NCBI GenBank assembly: GCA_030750865.1
Contig: JASMHE010000005.1
Span: 1-53,219 of the forward strand
Length of the DNA stretch: 53,219 bases
Direction: 5' to 3'
DNA from: Alphaproteobacteria bacterium
GTDB lineage: Bacteria > Pseudomonadota > Alphaproteobacteria > Micavibrionales > Micavibrionaceae
In this document: in pieces, positions 47,001-53,219 of the stretch
How positions within the stretch are numbered: the stretch's first letter is position 1
Layout of the letters: every line of letters starts with the position of its first letter
Notes under the pieces: model-generated
Database searches by the model: none
Told to the model about the DNA's origin: nothing
The model's input: the letters and a program-made list of their open reading frames with translations, nothing else
Made by a program: the position numbers and the translations under genes

Positions 47001-47628
47001 GATCCCCTGCACCGCCGGTTACAGTGCCTGTAATCACGGCATCATCATTCAGAATAAGCGTATCTGTCGCACCGGCATTATCACCAAGCAGAACATTGCC
47101 CGTGACATCGCCGTCCGCACCGCCACCATCACCGTTAATAGTAATTGTGGTTGCAGAATCACGTGTACTGTCGGACAGATTAATCGCATTTCCGCCACCG
47201 GCCGCATTCAGCGCACCATTGATGGTAATACCACCTGCAATATTCATATCCGTGCCTGTTGATGTGAACAAAACATCACCGGAATTATTGATTCCTGTCG
47301 CAACGGTTGCACCGGCATCGACCGTCAGCCCGAGACTTGTCTCAGCGCCGCCTGTTCCCTGCAGCTCAATCACGCCGCCATCCGGTCCATCCAGACCGAC
47401 ATCTGTTTGCGTGATATCATGTGCGACAGAAAAATTAACATCCGTATCAACTGTCAGTGTCACGCCAACATCATCATCCAGCGTAATTGTTTGCAATGTG
47501 GCCGTACCGTCCTGATTTGCCGACGGGACACTTGTCAGTTCCTGCGCGCCTGCATCAAAAGACGACACGCCGAAGAATGTCGCACATGCGGCGCTTGCCA
47601 ATAGAACTTTTTTTACATTGATCGCCAT
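44038..47628 (-). CDS. Large autotransporter adhesin-like protein
   Basis: The product is about 1196 residues from ATG 47628, which has AAGGAG upstream; an ATG 15 codons earlier is less likely. A signal peptide (KKVLLASAACATFFGVSSF) is followed by a passenger of about 900 residues, rich in Gly, Asp, Thr and Val, with repeated strands as in beta-helix passengers. Repeats such as IIGGDGDDTLTVDG, LGAGDDAITLDGA and LGPGNDTLNLDGG resemble the GGxGxDxL calcium-binding nonapeptide, scattered rather than tandem. The last 290 residues form an autotransporter beta-barrel ending in Phe (GYMKAAYRF). It is exported to the cell surface. The linker before the barrel is rich in Lys and Arg. It is convergent with the lipoprotein hydrolase gene. 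Confidence 0.9.
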   Translation of the reverse strand: MAINVKKVLLASAACATFFGVSSFDAGAQELTSVPSANQDGTATLQTITLDDDVGVTLTVDTDVNFSVAHDITQTDVGLDGPDGGVIELQGTGGAETSLGLTVDAGATVATGINNSGDVLFTSTGTDMNIAGGITINGALNAAGGGNAINLSDSTRDSATTITINGDGGGADGDVTGNVLLGDNAGATDTLILNDDAVITGTVTGGAGDQLLSFTGTGGSSISSTVDLGAGSTGDRILVNLTDADDTATISGAITNVDDVDVQSGVLVIDAVYDNTNADITISDGATLRVGGSGDIQVDITNEAGQTGTQTIEVENGGTLGTAGTIVDLGAGDDAITLDGATVSADSIIGGDGDDTLTVDGNDTTITSDIAGFETLLVASSDTLFIGTGGATEVLDEPDIVLQGNGAGITINTTESVIGDIGVGSGAGGSQQQTITLTAGTYEGDVLLRDGDDTVTISGGVFGATDRSGTLNLGPGNDTLNLDGGILYNAVVGGGGSDNFFVGGDATLANGVTLGLDILIDNSVTLTVDAGDGRVYSNINELNVGQDQSVILNSGHISGDIDLAGGTNTLTITGGRFTGDYTGGGGDDTVTINLGAATDTLSLNEIDFGGGGTDVFNITQGVLTLTDLVSGSADVTMAANNSSLYLTADSTLNAGDFTANTGSTLTFELTDTTDFGNVVATGDAVVTDNTVQMRVTTDNVVEAGDTFDLITSTGGATDFQTTTFTDISVLLDFINTSPDADTLQATAVVADIGDMVAGEDRGYLSPLADELLSIPAGTDDDLDTLRGRLLSAESTARVAEIIESSGPTMDGGALIGTMEAARQANHTVRNQLASLRAKKRSGLAFGNAFEDQYYASGSASKKKKASSGTGFDFDAIQRELDRVYEVDSSKPVNERKQKVRQKVAAYDREYRRRYDEDGPRLWAQVYGAGGDQNERQNIPGFSFKTFGFMAGADTKNAAENLTLGLAFSYADTNVDSDTINRTENNIDSYLFTAYGEYMFDNDMFVNAQVSGGMNDVDQTRINVGGTTVEEALSDYTSNQYQIYSEVGRLFSWDNDVHLTPVVSMNYMMVEPTDYTEKGLGGANLIVETDPLSVLELGIGAELSSNFYNNNGMFTPSVRAAYRYDLIDEEVQSTTAFVGGGSSFVLEGFDPAESRFTFGAGMHYLSRGPWQLSADYELDLRADYVSQSGYMKAAYRF

Positions 47629-47963
47629 ATGATGGACTCCTTGTTGCATTTCAACGTAAGCAAAGCGAAACACACAGTTTTTAGCGATTTAAACGGCCCG
47701 AAAGACCTGCTGAACATATGAAGGCAACATCAAAAGAATCAGTCGCCGGAAAAATACTCTTTGTATTATTATCAGCTTTACCGGACAAAAAAAAGCCCTT
47801 TTCCGGCCTATCAACAGGCCGCCGGACAGATAACACGTGCGGGATAAAGCAGATATATCGCATCCGGAAATGATCTATTTACCCTTTTAAGTTAAGATGT
47901 ATAATTACAGCCGTTATTATAACGATTCTTTTGATTTTCAACACAATACGGGGCATACAGCAC
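47629..47963. other. Divergent intergenic region with hairpin
   Basis: No gene is seen here. On the minus strand CGGCCT-GTTGAT-AGGCCG (about 47801-47818) is followed by AAAAGGGC and eight T, which could be an attenuator or the end of a short leader RNA ahead of the autotransporter. A promoter for the plus-strand methyltransferase lies at 47878-47905. Confidence 0.4.
47878..47905 (+). promoter_or_regulatory. Promoter of the methyltransferase gene
   Basis: The -35 TTTACC (47878-47883) lies 16 bases before a perfect -10 TATAAT (47900-47905). The start codon follows 58 bases later. Confidence 0.5.
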
Positions 47964-49727
47964 ATGGCGACAAAGAAAAGCAAAACAGCGAAAAAAGCAA
48001 AAACAGCCAAATCAAAAAACACGAAAAAGACCGCAAGCAAGAAAACCGCCAAGAAAAAAGAAATCGCGCCGGACGAGATCGAAACAAAAAACGTACAGGT
48101 CGCTGACGAAAACGACACCGCACAAGACGACGCGCTTGAGGCCAGCACAGGAAACGAGACACTGGAATCCGCGCCATTTTCATATGATGAATTGCCGTAT
48201 GAAAGCTTCCCTTATTCACAGACGCACCCACCGCAACTGGCAACCATCGCCACGATCTTCGGCCTTGAGACACCCGATTTTGACAAAATGCGAGTCCTGG
48301 AACTTGGCTGCGCGGCCGGTGGCAACATCATCCCTCTTGCGCATGACTACCCCGATGCGGAATTTGTCGGGATCGATCTGTCAAAAGAACAGATTGATAA
48401 AGGCAAAAAGCAGATCAAGGATATGAAGCTCAAGAATATCAAACTGGACCATCTGAGCATCGCCGACATCAAAGACCAATACGGCACATTTGATTACATC
48501 ATCTGTCACGGTGTCTTTTCATGGGTTCCTGATGAAATCGCCGAGAAGATTCTGAATGTCGCCCACAAAAGCCTGTCACCCGAAGGGCTTGCCATCATCA
48601 GCTATAACTGCCTGCCCGGCTGGTCTGCCGTCAGCAGTGTCCGCGATATGATGATTTATCATACACGCAAATTCGACTCCCTGACGGAAAAGGCCGAACA
48701 GGCAAAGCGTCTGGTCGATTTTCTGCACAAGAACTGTGATACGGAAAGCCCGTATAAAGGCATTCTTGAAAACGAGAAAAAAGTATTGGGACGCACGCGC
48801 AACGATTATATCGCGCATGAATATCTGGAAGACCAGAACACCCAATATTACTTCTATGAGTTTATCGAAAAAGCGCAAAAACATGATCTGCAATATGTCG
48901 GCGACACATCACTTGCCACAATGTATTACGGCAACATGCCCGACGAAGCGGCAAAACAGCTGCAGGTCGTCAATGATATGATTACGCAGGAACAATATAT
49001 GGATTTCATCCGTAACCGCCGTTTCCGTTACTCTATCCTGACGCACGCGAACCGTAAGATTAACCGCAAAATCACGCCGGAAGCCATCGAGAAAATGTAT
49101 GTCGTCAGCACATACAAACCCGAAGGCCCGATTACAAATGACGACAAACCGATGACCTTTGTACGCCCTGACAAGAAAATGTCTTTCAAACTCAGCACGC
49201 CTGTTCAAAAACTGGCCTTTGCAAAATTCGGCGAAAATGCAGGAAACCCCGTCAAAATTTCCGAGATGATTGACTTTGTCGCCGAACGGCTAGACGCAAC
49301 AGACGCTGATGCCAAAGATGCTGTCCGTGCCACAATTTTGGACAGCGTAGCGCAACTGGCCTTGAAAGGCATGATCAAATTAACGCTGGAAGGCCCGCGA
49401 TGGACGTTAAAAATATCAGAAAAGCCGCGCGTGAGCGACCATGCCCTTTATCTGGCCGGTCTTGATCAACAAGGCTGGGTGGTGAACGGTTTACGCAGCA
49501 AAGTCAGTGTGACGCTCATCACGAAATTCATTATCTCGCAACTCGACGGCACGCAGACGATTGATCAGGTCGTCGATAAGCTGATCGCCGAGATGGAAAA
49601 GCAAAACTGGAAAATTCGTGCGGACAAGAAGGTTGTCGAAGATGAAGAGTTTATCCGCAAGGCGGCTGAACGATTGGTGCGGAATACGATTGCCGAAGCC
49701 CGCCGCCGCTGTATGCTCGTCGCATAA
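47964..49727 (+). CDS. SAM-dependent methyltransferase with regulatory domain
   Basis: The product is about 587 residues from ATG 47964; a TTG 33 bases earlier is also open. The first 35 residues are a Lys/Ala/Thr-rich tail (ATKKSKTAKKAKTAKSK) like a histone H1-type extension. Class I methyltransferase motif I is VLELGCAAGGNIIPLA, followed by the acidic loop AEFVGIDLS and FDYIICHGVFSWVPDE. The C-terminal half, from about residue 215, matches the methyltransferase regulatory domain (MRD) type found with protein or lipid methyltransferases. The substrate is unknown. There is no signal peptide. It is divergent from the autotransporter. Confidence 0.85.
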   Translation: MATKKSKTAKKAKTAKSKNTKKTASKKTAKKKEIAPDEIETKNVQVADENDTAQDDALEASTGNETLESAPFSYDELPYESFPYSQTHPPQLATIATIFGLETPDFDKMRVLELGCAAGGNIIPLAHDYPDAEFVGIDLSKEQIDKGKKQIKDMKLKNIKLDHLSIADIKDQYGTFDYIICHGVFSWVPDEIAEKILNVAHKSLSPEGLAIISYNCLPGWSAVSSVRDMMIYHTRKFDSLTEKAEQAKRLVDFLHKNCDTESPYKGILENEKKVLGRTRNDYIAHEYLEDQNTQYYFYEFIEKAQKHDLQYVGDTSLATMYYGNMPDEAAKQLQVVNDMITQEQYMDFIRNRRFRYSILTHANRKINRKITPEAIEKMYVVSTYKPEGPITNDDKPMTFVRPDKKMSFKLSTPVQKLAFAKFGENAGNPVKISEMIDFVAERLDATDADAKDAVRATILDSVAQLALKGMIKLTLEGPRWTLKISEKPRVSDHALYLAGLDQQGWVVNGLRSKVSVTLITKFIISQLDGTQTIDQVVDKLIAEMEKQNWKIRADKKVVEDEEFIRKAAERLVRNTIAEARRRCMLVA

Positions 49728-49779
49728 ATACGGTCGGACCGGCAGGCAAGCAATACGGCAACGCCAGAAACAGCCCCCT

Positions 49780-49811
49780 TTTACAGTGATCTGCCTCTTT
49801 ACAGTGATTTG
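49780..49811. repeat. Tandem 14-bp direct repeat at the IalB stop codon
   Basis: TTTACAGTGATCTG at 49780-49793 and TTTACAGTGATTTG at 49798-49811 differ at one base and are 18 bp apart. The second copy contains the end of the IalB-like gene, so this looks like a short slippage duplication. Confidence 0.6.
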
Positions 49812-50305
49812 TATGTTTTTGAAAAACCTGTCAGGTTCAGGTCGAGTTGTATCTTCTTGCCATCTGCGCTCATGATCAGAATATGCGCGACATTACCACG
49901 CTGGAACGATTGTACGACCTGTTGATTTAAATCAACAAAGGCAAAACAGCCATTTTCATTACAATGATTAATATCAAAACGGAACTTATCACCGTCATCA
50001 ATCTGCATCATGACGCCCGGCTTCAGCAAAATGCCCAATGGCAAAACAACAACACCACGTGATATTTTGGTTTCCGCATCCGGCTTGGCCAGTGCAAACT
50101 CCAGAATACGTTGACCGGATTCTTTGACGGACAGACGCTGAAACATTTCACAGGTCTTGCCTTTTCCCTCTTGCTCAACGCAGCGCGTATCCCAATATTT
50201 CACGCCCTGCTCCTTTGATGCCGCAGGCTGCGTCACTGCTGACACGGCCATCACAGTCATCACTAACGCGAAAACCGCGCATATCTTTAAAATTCTCGTC
50301 TGCAT
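49799..50305 (-). CDS. IalB-like invasion-associated secreted protein
   Basis: The product is about 168 residues from ATG 50305, which has GGAG 7 bases upstream. A signal peptide (MQTRILKICAVFALVMTVMA) precedes the mature protein. Its layout is that of IalB: W-x-C near the start (YWDTRCVEQEGKGKTCEMFQ), VVLPLGILLKPGVMMQIDDG, the pair of Cys in HCNENGCFAF, and LDLNLTGFSKTYKSL at the end. IalB was named for red-cell invasion in Bartonella, but the family is widespread in free-living alphaproteobacteria and its role there is unknown. The product is probably periplasmic or in the outer membrane. Confidence 0.85.
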   Translation of the reverse strand: MQTRILKICAVFALVMTVMAVSAVTQPAASKEQGVKYWDTRCVEQEGKGKTCEMFQRLSVKESGQRILEFALAKPDAETKISRGVVVLPLGILLKPGVMMQIDDGDKFRFDINHCNENGCFAFVDLNQQVVQSFQRGNVAHILIMSADGKKIQLDLNLTGFSKTYKSL

Positions 50306-50567
50306 AAACATGCTCCACCATTCATCTGACATGACAATTCAAAACATGGTTACGTTTGCAAAAATGCATCACGAGGTCAAACAAAAACATTCCTCGTCCG
50401 TCGCCACCTGCATACACACCACAGCATGCACAAAAACGCGCGACATCACGTAGAACGGCACAAACCGTTTACATATTTAACCTTTTGGTAAACAAATTGT
50501 GCGAAGCTTGTTATATTGTGTGAGGATAGGAAAGTATTTTCTTCAGGTATGGAGGGAGGCTGAGGCT

Positions 50568-50963
50568 ATGCGTCACACATTCAAATCTATTATTTTTATA
50601 TTCTCGATATTCGCGATATCAGTCGGCATGGGCGCAAATCCTGCGCTGGCACAAGGCGATGGAAGCGAAGAAGAAATCGAACTGTACGATCCTGATGAGC
50701 TGGATCGTGATACGCTACACGCCTATATTCGCGGTTCTGTCAAAGCCAGCATTCTTAAAAAGAGAGTGCTTGATAAGCTTGAAACAGCAGACACCATTGA
50801 TGAAAAGAACAAAATCTACAGACAAGCGCGCATCGATATGGTGAACGCGATTGAAGAAGACGGCGAAATCACCATCGAAGAATTCGAAAAGATCAGTAAG
50901 ACAGCACAGAAATTTCCTGAATTACAACTGCGTATCATTTCAGAATATAACCGCATTAATTAA
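50568..50963 (+). CDS. Small secreted DUF4168-like protein
   Basis: The product is about 131 residues from ATG 50568, preceded by GGAGGGAGG; an upstream ATG adds an unlikely 23 residues. A signal peptide (KSIIFIFSIFAISVGMGA) ends in ALAQ. The mature part (YDPDELDRDTLHAYIRGSVK, then ARIDMVNAIEEDGEITIEEF and EKISKTAQKFPELQLRI) resembles DUF4168, a helical periplasmic family without known function. The similarity is by eye and moderate. It stands alone, downstream of the divergent IalB-like gene. Confidence 0.7.
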   Translation: MRHTFKSIIFIFSIFAISVGMGANPALAQGDGSEEEIELYDPDELDRDTLHAYIRGSVKASILKKRVLDKLETADTIDEKNKIYRQARIDMVNAIEEDGEITIEEFEKISKTAQKFPELQLRIISEYNRIN

Positions 50964-51027
50964 CGGCCCTCCCCGTCAACGGCACAGAACAGCGGCTCAA
51001 AAATACAGGCGTCAACACATACGGCAC

Positions 51028-51052
51028 AACGCCATATGATTGGCGCCTTTTC
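51028..51052 (+). terminator. Possible terminator after the DUF4168-like gene
   Basis: The short stem CGCCA-TATGAT-TGGCG is followed by CCTTTT. It lies 67 bp after the stop and is weak. Confidence 0.35.
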
Positions 51053-51214
51053 TATCGTTCCCGTATAACGCAGACATACGCCCGTATTGACCAAAGCCGC
51101 TGCGTTCCTTTCCCCCCTTACTTTCGCTACAATAGCCGGACATTGATCATGTCTTCCGATTACAACCGGAGACAGACGGCTTTTGACGGTCACAGAGAAA
51201 GAGGAGAAAACAAA

Positions 51215-51717
51215 ATGCCACAGAGCGCGACAAAGAACATACTCGGTTTCGGCACCCCAAAATCATCCAAGAAAAGTCCCGGTGAAATGAACGACATTCT
51301 GGCTGCACTGGACAAATCAAACGCAACAATCGAATTCGCGCTGGATGGCACGATCCTGACAGCAAACGAGAACTTCCTGAATGTCATGGGCTATACACTC
51401 GAAGAAATCAAGGGACGACACCACAGCATGTTCGCCGAACCGGAATATGCCGCAAGTCAGGACTATAAAGATTTCTGGAAAAAACTGAATAACGGTGAAT
51501 TTCAGGCCGCGCAATATAAACGCATTGGCAAAGGCGGCAAAGAAATCTGGATCGAAGCATCCTATAACCCGATCTTCGATAAAAACGGGCAGCCTTATAA
51601 GGTCATCAAATACGCAACCGACATTACGCAACAACGACTGAAACAGGCAGAGCTTACAGGCACCATCGATGCAATCGACCGCTCCCAAGCGGTGATCTCA
51701 TTTGAAATGGACGGCAC
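51215..51717 (+). pseudogene. PAS-domain sensor (chemoreceptor-like), disrupted by IS3 element
   Basis: The start ATG 51215 has GAGGAG 8-13 bases upstream. The first PAS domain is intact (SNATIEFALDGTILTANENF, then LNVMGYTLEEIKGRHHSMFA), followed by the PAC region IWIEASYNPIFDKNGQPYKV with IKYATDITQQRLKQ. A second PAS begins (IDAIDRSQAVISFEMDGT) and is cut where the insertion sequence starts. The frame continues 23 codons into IS sequence to a stop at 51787. Paired PAS modules of this type usually precede the methyl-accepting domain of a cytoplasmic chemoreceptor, but that part is not visible. The rest of the gene would lie beyond the right edge of the window. Confidence 0.85.
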
Positions 51718-51743
51718 TGTACGTCGTCAGGGTATTTTGGACA
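51718..51743. repeat. Left terminal inverted repeat of the IS3 element
   Basis: This begins TGTACGTCGTCAG and ends TTGGACA. Compared with the right repeat, 19 of 26 positions match. Confidence 0.85.
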
Positions 51744-51789
51744 CGGCGCATAAAAATATAAGGTGTGCTTCTGGCTCCTTGGTTTGATT

Positions 51790-52764
51790 TTAGGCAGCTT
51801 TTTTCTGCCAGTACAATTGTTTTCTTAAATGCAGTGTTTTTGCCTTAATTTTGCGCCGCTGCGCGAGGATGTCATTTCCCCGTCCCAGCCACACATCTTC
51901 CGGCGTTAAATTGTTCAGGCTCTCATGATATCTCCTTGTGTTGTAATGGTTGATAAATTCGCCAATACGGGCTTCCAGCTCGCTTGGCATGTAATAATTC
52001 TCCAGCAGGATTTTGTCTTTCATCGTGCGATGCCAGCGCTCGATCTTGCCCTGGGTCATTGGATGATAAGGCTTGCCGCGCGTGTGGGTCATGCCGTGAT
52101 CTGCCAGCCAGCCTTTGAGCTCACCGCTGATATAACACGGCCCGTTATCGCTTAAGAGGCGCGGCCTGTGCTTTCTGGACAGTCCGGCAGCTTTCAGCGC
52201 ATCCTTGAGCGTTGCAGACACATCGGAAGCTGCCATGCCAGTGCAGAGCCGCCAGCTTACGATGTAACGGCTGTAATCATCAATCACGGTCGAGAGGTAA
52301 TACCAGCCCCAGCCCGTTACTTTCAGATAAGTAAAATCCGTCTGCCAGAGCTGGTTGATCGCCGTTGTTGGCTGATCGAACTTATCTTTGGCACTCATCA
52401 CGATCCACGCCGGAGAGGTCAGCAGATTATGATCTTTCAGGATGCGGTACACGCTGGCCTCGGAGATAAAATAGCCATGATCTTCGGTGAACCGGATCGC
52501 CAGCTCCCGCGGTGAGAGCTCCGGCTCATCCAGCGCCAGCTCTACCAGAGCTTTGCGCTCGGCCTCCGGCACCTTGTTCCACACAGAAGTTGGACAGGGC
52601 TTTTGATCCTCAAGAGCATCATAACCGCCGGAGAGATACCGGTCATACCAGTTGTAAAAGGTCGAGCGCGATATCCCGAGCTGCTCACACGTCCGCCTGA
52701 TGCCAAGTGCGCTGTTCTCAATCGTGCGGATAATCTCGAATTTTGAAGCGGCGGAATATCTCAT
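51790..52764 (-). CDS. IS3-family transposase OrfB (DDE integrase)
   Basis: The 324-residue product has an N-terminal HTH (LGIRRTCEQLGISRSTFYNW, then YDRYLSGGYDALEDQ), an HTH_21-type region (SPRELAIRFTEDHGYFISEA) and an rve integrase core. The DDE triad is visible: D in LWQTDFTYLKVTG, D in LLSDNGPCYISG, and E in GKIERWHRTMKDKI. A C-terminal NHYNTRRYHESLNNLTPEDV segment is typical. Its ATG overlaps the orfA stop by four bases (ATGA). Length is normal. Confidence 0.95.
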   Translation of the reverse strand: MRYSAASKFEIIRTIENSALGIRRTCEQLGISRSTFYNWYDRYLSGGYDALEDQKPCPTSVWNKVPEAERKALVELALDEPELSPRELAIRFTEDHGYFISEASVYRILKDHNLLTSPAWIVMSAKDKFDQPTTAINQLWQTDFTYLKVTGWGWYYLSTVIDDYSRYIVSWRLCTGMAASDVSATLKDALKAAGLSRKHRPRLLSDNGPCYISGELKGWLADHGMTHTRGKPYHPMTQGKIERWHRTMKDKILLENYYMPSELEARIGEFINHYNTRRYHESLNNLTPEDVWLGRGNDILAQRRKIKAKTLHLRKQLYWQKKAA

Positions 52765-53132
52765 ATATCGTCCTCCCCACCCAAAATCTCGCTTTTTTTG
52801 AGTAGGCGGTGCTCAAGAATTTCCTCGGCCAAAGCCTCTTTGAGCGCTGAATTTTGTTTGCGCAGATCTTTGACCTCACTCGTACTGGCCTCGCGCTGCG
52901 TATCACCTTCCAGGCGCTTCTTGCCAGCTTCCATAAACTCACGGCTCCAGCGGTAATACAAATTCTGGTGAATGCCTTCCTGGCGGCACAGCTCGGCAAT
53001 GCTCTCCTCACCGCGCAATCCAGCCAGGACAATCCGTATTTTCTCTTCAGAATTGAATTTGCGGCGCGTCTGCCGCTTGATATTACGAACAATCTTATCC
53101 GCTTCGTTTTTTGAACTCTGTTTTTTGCTCAT
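52761..53132 (-). CDS. IS3-family transposase OrfA
   Basis: The 123-residue product has the usual HTH (FNSEEKIRIVLAGLRGEESI, then AELCRQEGIHQNLYYRWSRE) and a leucine-rich coiled coil (LRKQNSALKEALAEEILEHR) used for multimerisation. Its TGA overlaps the orfB ATG (ATGA). Many IS3 elements make an OrfAB fusion by a -1 frameshift; here the plain overlap also allows coupled translation, and I did not find an obvious slippery site in the part I read. Confidence 0.93.
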   Translation of the reverse strand: MSKKQSSKNEADKIVRNIKRQTRRKFNSEEKIRIVLAGLRGEESIAELCRQEGIHQNLYYRWSREFMEAGKKRLEGDTQREASTSEVKDLRKQNSALKEALAEEILEHRLLKKSEILGGEDDI

Positions 53133-53193
53133 CTCCGTTCCTTTCAGTCACTTCGATAAGCCAAAAACATCACCTTAGCAATGATGCGCTATC

Positions 53194-53219
53194 TGTCCAA
53201 CTTGTGCTGACGGGGTACA
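53194..53219. repeat. Right terminal inverted repeat of the IS3 element
   Basis: On the minus strand this begins TGTACCCCGTCAG and ends TTGGACA, matching the left repeat at 19 of 26 positions. It coincides exactly with the window's end. Confidence 0.9.

Larger units (their letters stand above)
51718..53219 (-). mobile_element. Complete IS3-family insertion sequence, 1502 bp
   Basis: The element runs from one 26-bp terminal inverted repeat (51718-51743) to the other (53194-53219), the last base of the window. It carries overlapping orfA and orfB on the minus strand and is inserted in the PAS-domain gene. The target duplication cannot be checked because the sequence beyond the right end is absent. 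Both genes look intact, so it may be active. Confidence 0.95.

Noticed and set aside
46000-47500. Repeated GG-x-GDD-rich DNA in the autotransporter as a possible CRISPR or tandem repeat array
   Set aside because: The repeats are irregular in length and sequence at DNA level and reflect protein motifs. There are no equal spacers.
52718-53092. A 124-residue minus-strand frame overlapping orfA of the right IS
   Set aside because: It is the shifted frame of orfA, rich in Arg, Ala and Cys, with no HTH motif.

Overview
The window is a chromosomal segment of an alphaproteobacterium of moderate GC content. The evidence is gene content and order: carA divergent from yqeY-dnaG-rpoD, then carB-greA, an ELM1-family gene, trxB followed by a LysR gene whose protein begins (N)LDWDKLRIFHAVAEAGSFT, and the sdhE/mfd/recG/DUF502 cluster. 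I cannot fix the genus. The gene set (IalB-like protein, AmgK-like kinase, autotransporter, methyltransferase with a lysine-rich tail) would fit a Rhodospirillales- or Micavibrio-like lineage, but that is only a guess.

Layout. 1-1400: the edge of an integrated element. An IS3-type element enters from the left and has cut off a tyrosine integrase, which sits beside a CAU-anticodon tRNA gene. 1.5-17.4 kb: core housekeeping genes. These are a small unknown protein, rpoD, dnaG, yqeY, carA, a PQ-loop membrane protein, an unknown protein, carB, greA, an Lrp/AsnC regulator, an ELM1-like protein, an unknown protein, trxB and a LysR regulator that seems to start at ATA. 17.5-17.7 kb: a probable small RNA with several anti-Shine-Dalgarno CUCCC motifs. 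17.7-31.5 kb: a patatin-like lipase, aspartate aminotransferase, an AmgK-like kinase, an unknown protein, mfd, sdhE, recG, a 780-residue protein with two copies of an unrecognised C-terminal domain, and a DUF502 membrane protein with a histone-H1-like tail. 31.5-33.5 kb: tRNA-Lys with a partial duplicate of its 3' end and terminator, coaD, a cold-shock gene with a long leader, and a small AT-rich peptidoglycan-binding/zinc-ribbon gene. 33.5-44 kb: an unknown gene coupled to uvrB, uvrB, an M29 aminopeptidase, a YdjA-like nitroreductase, lysS, a DksA/TraR zinc-finger protein, a large Fe-S helicase of the DinG/XPD type and an overlapping lipoprotein hydrolase. 44-51.7 kb: surface and accessory genes. 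These are a large autotransporter, a methyltransferase with a regulatory domain, an IalB-like secreted protein, a small secreted DUF4168-like protein and a PAS-domain gene. The PAS gene is broken by a complete 1502-bp IS3-family element whose outer inverted repeat is the last base of the window.

How the genes work together. Much of the core set serves replication, repair and transcription: DnaG, RpoD, GreA, Mfd, RecG, UvrB and the helicase. Mfd and UvrB belong to the same transcription-coupled excision pathway. CarA and CarB form one enzyme but are encoded about 1.1 kb apart with two opposite-strand genes between them. The most interesting unexplained items are the anti-SD small RNA, the ATA start of the LysR gene, the duplicated-domain 780-residue protein, the tRNA-Lys duplication and the two IS-disrupted genes at the window edges.
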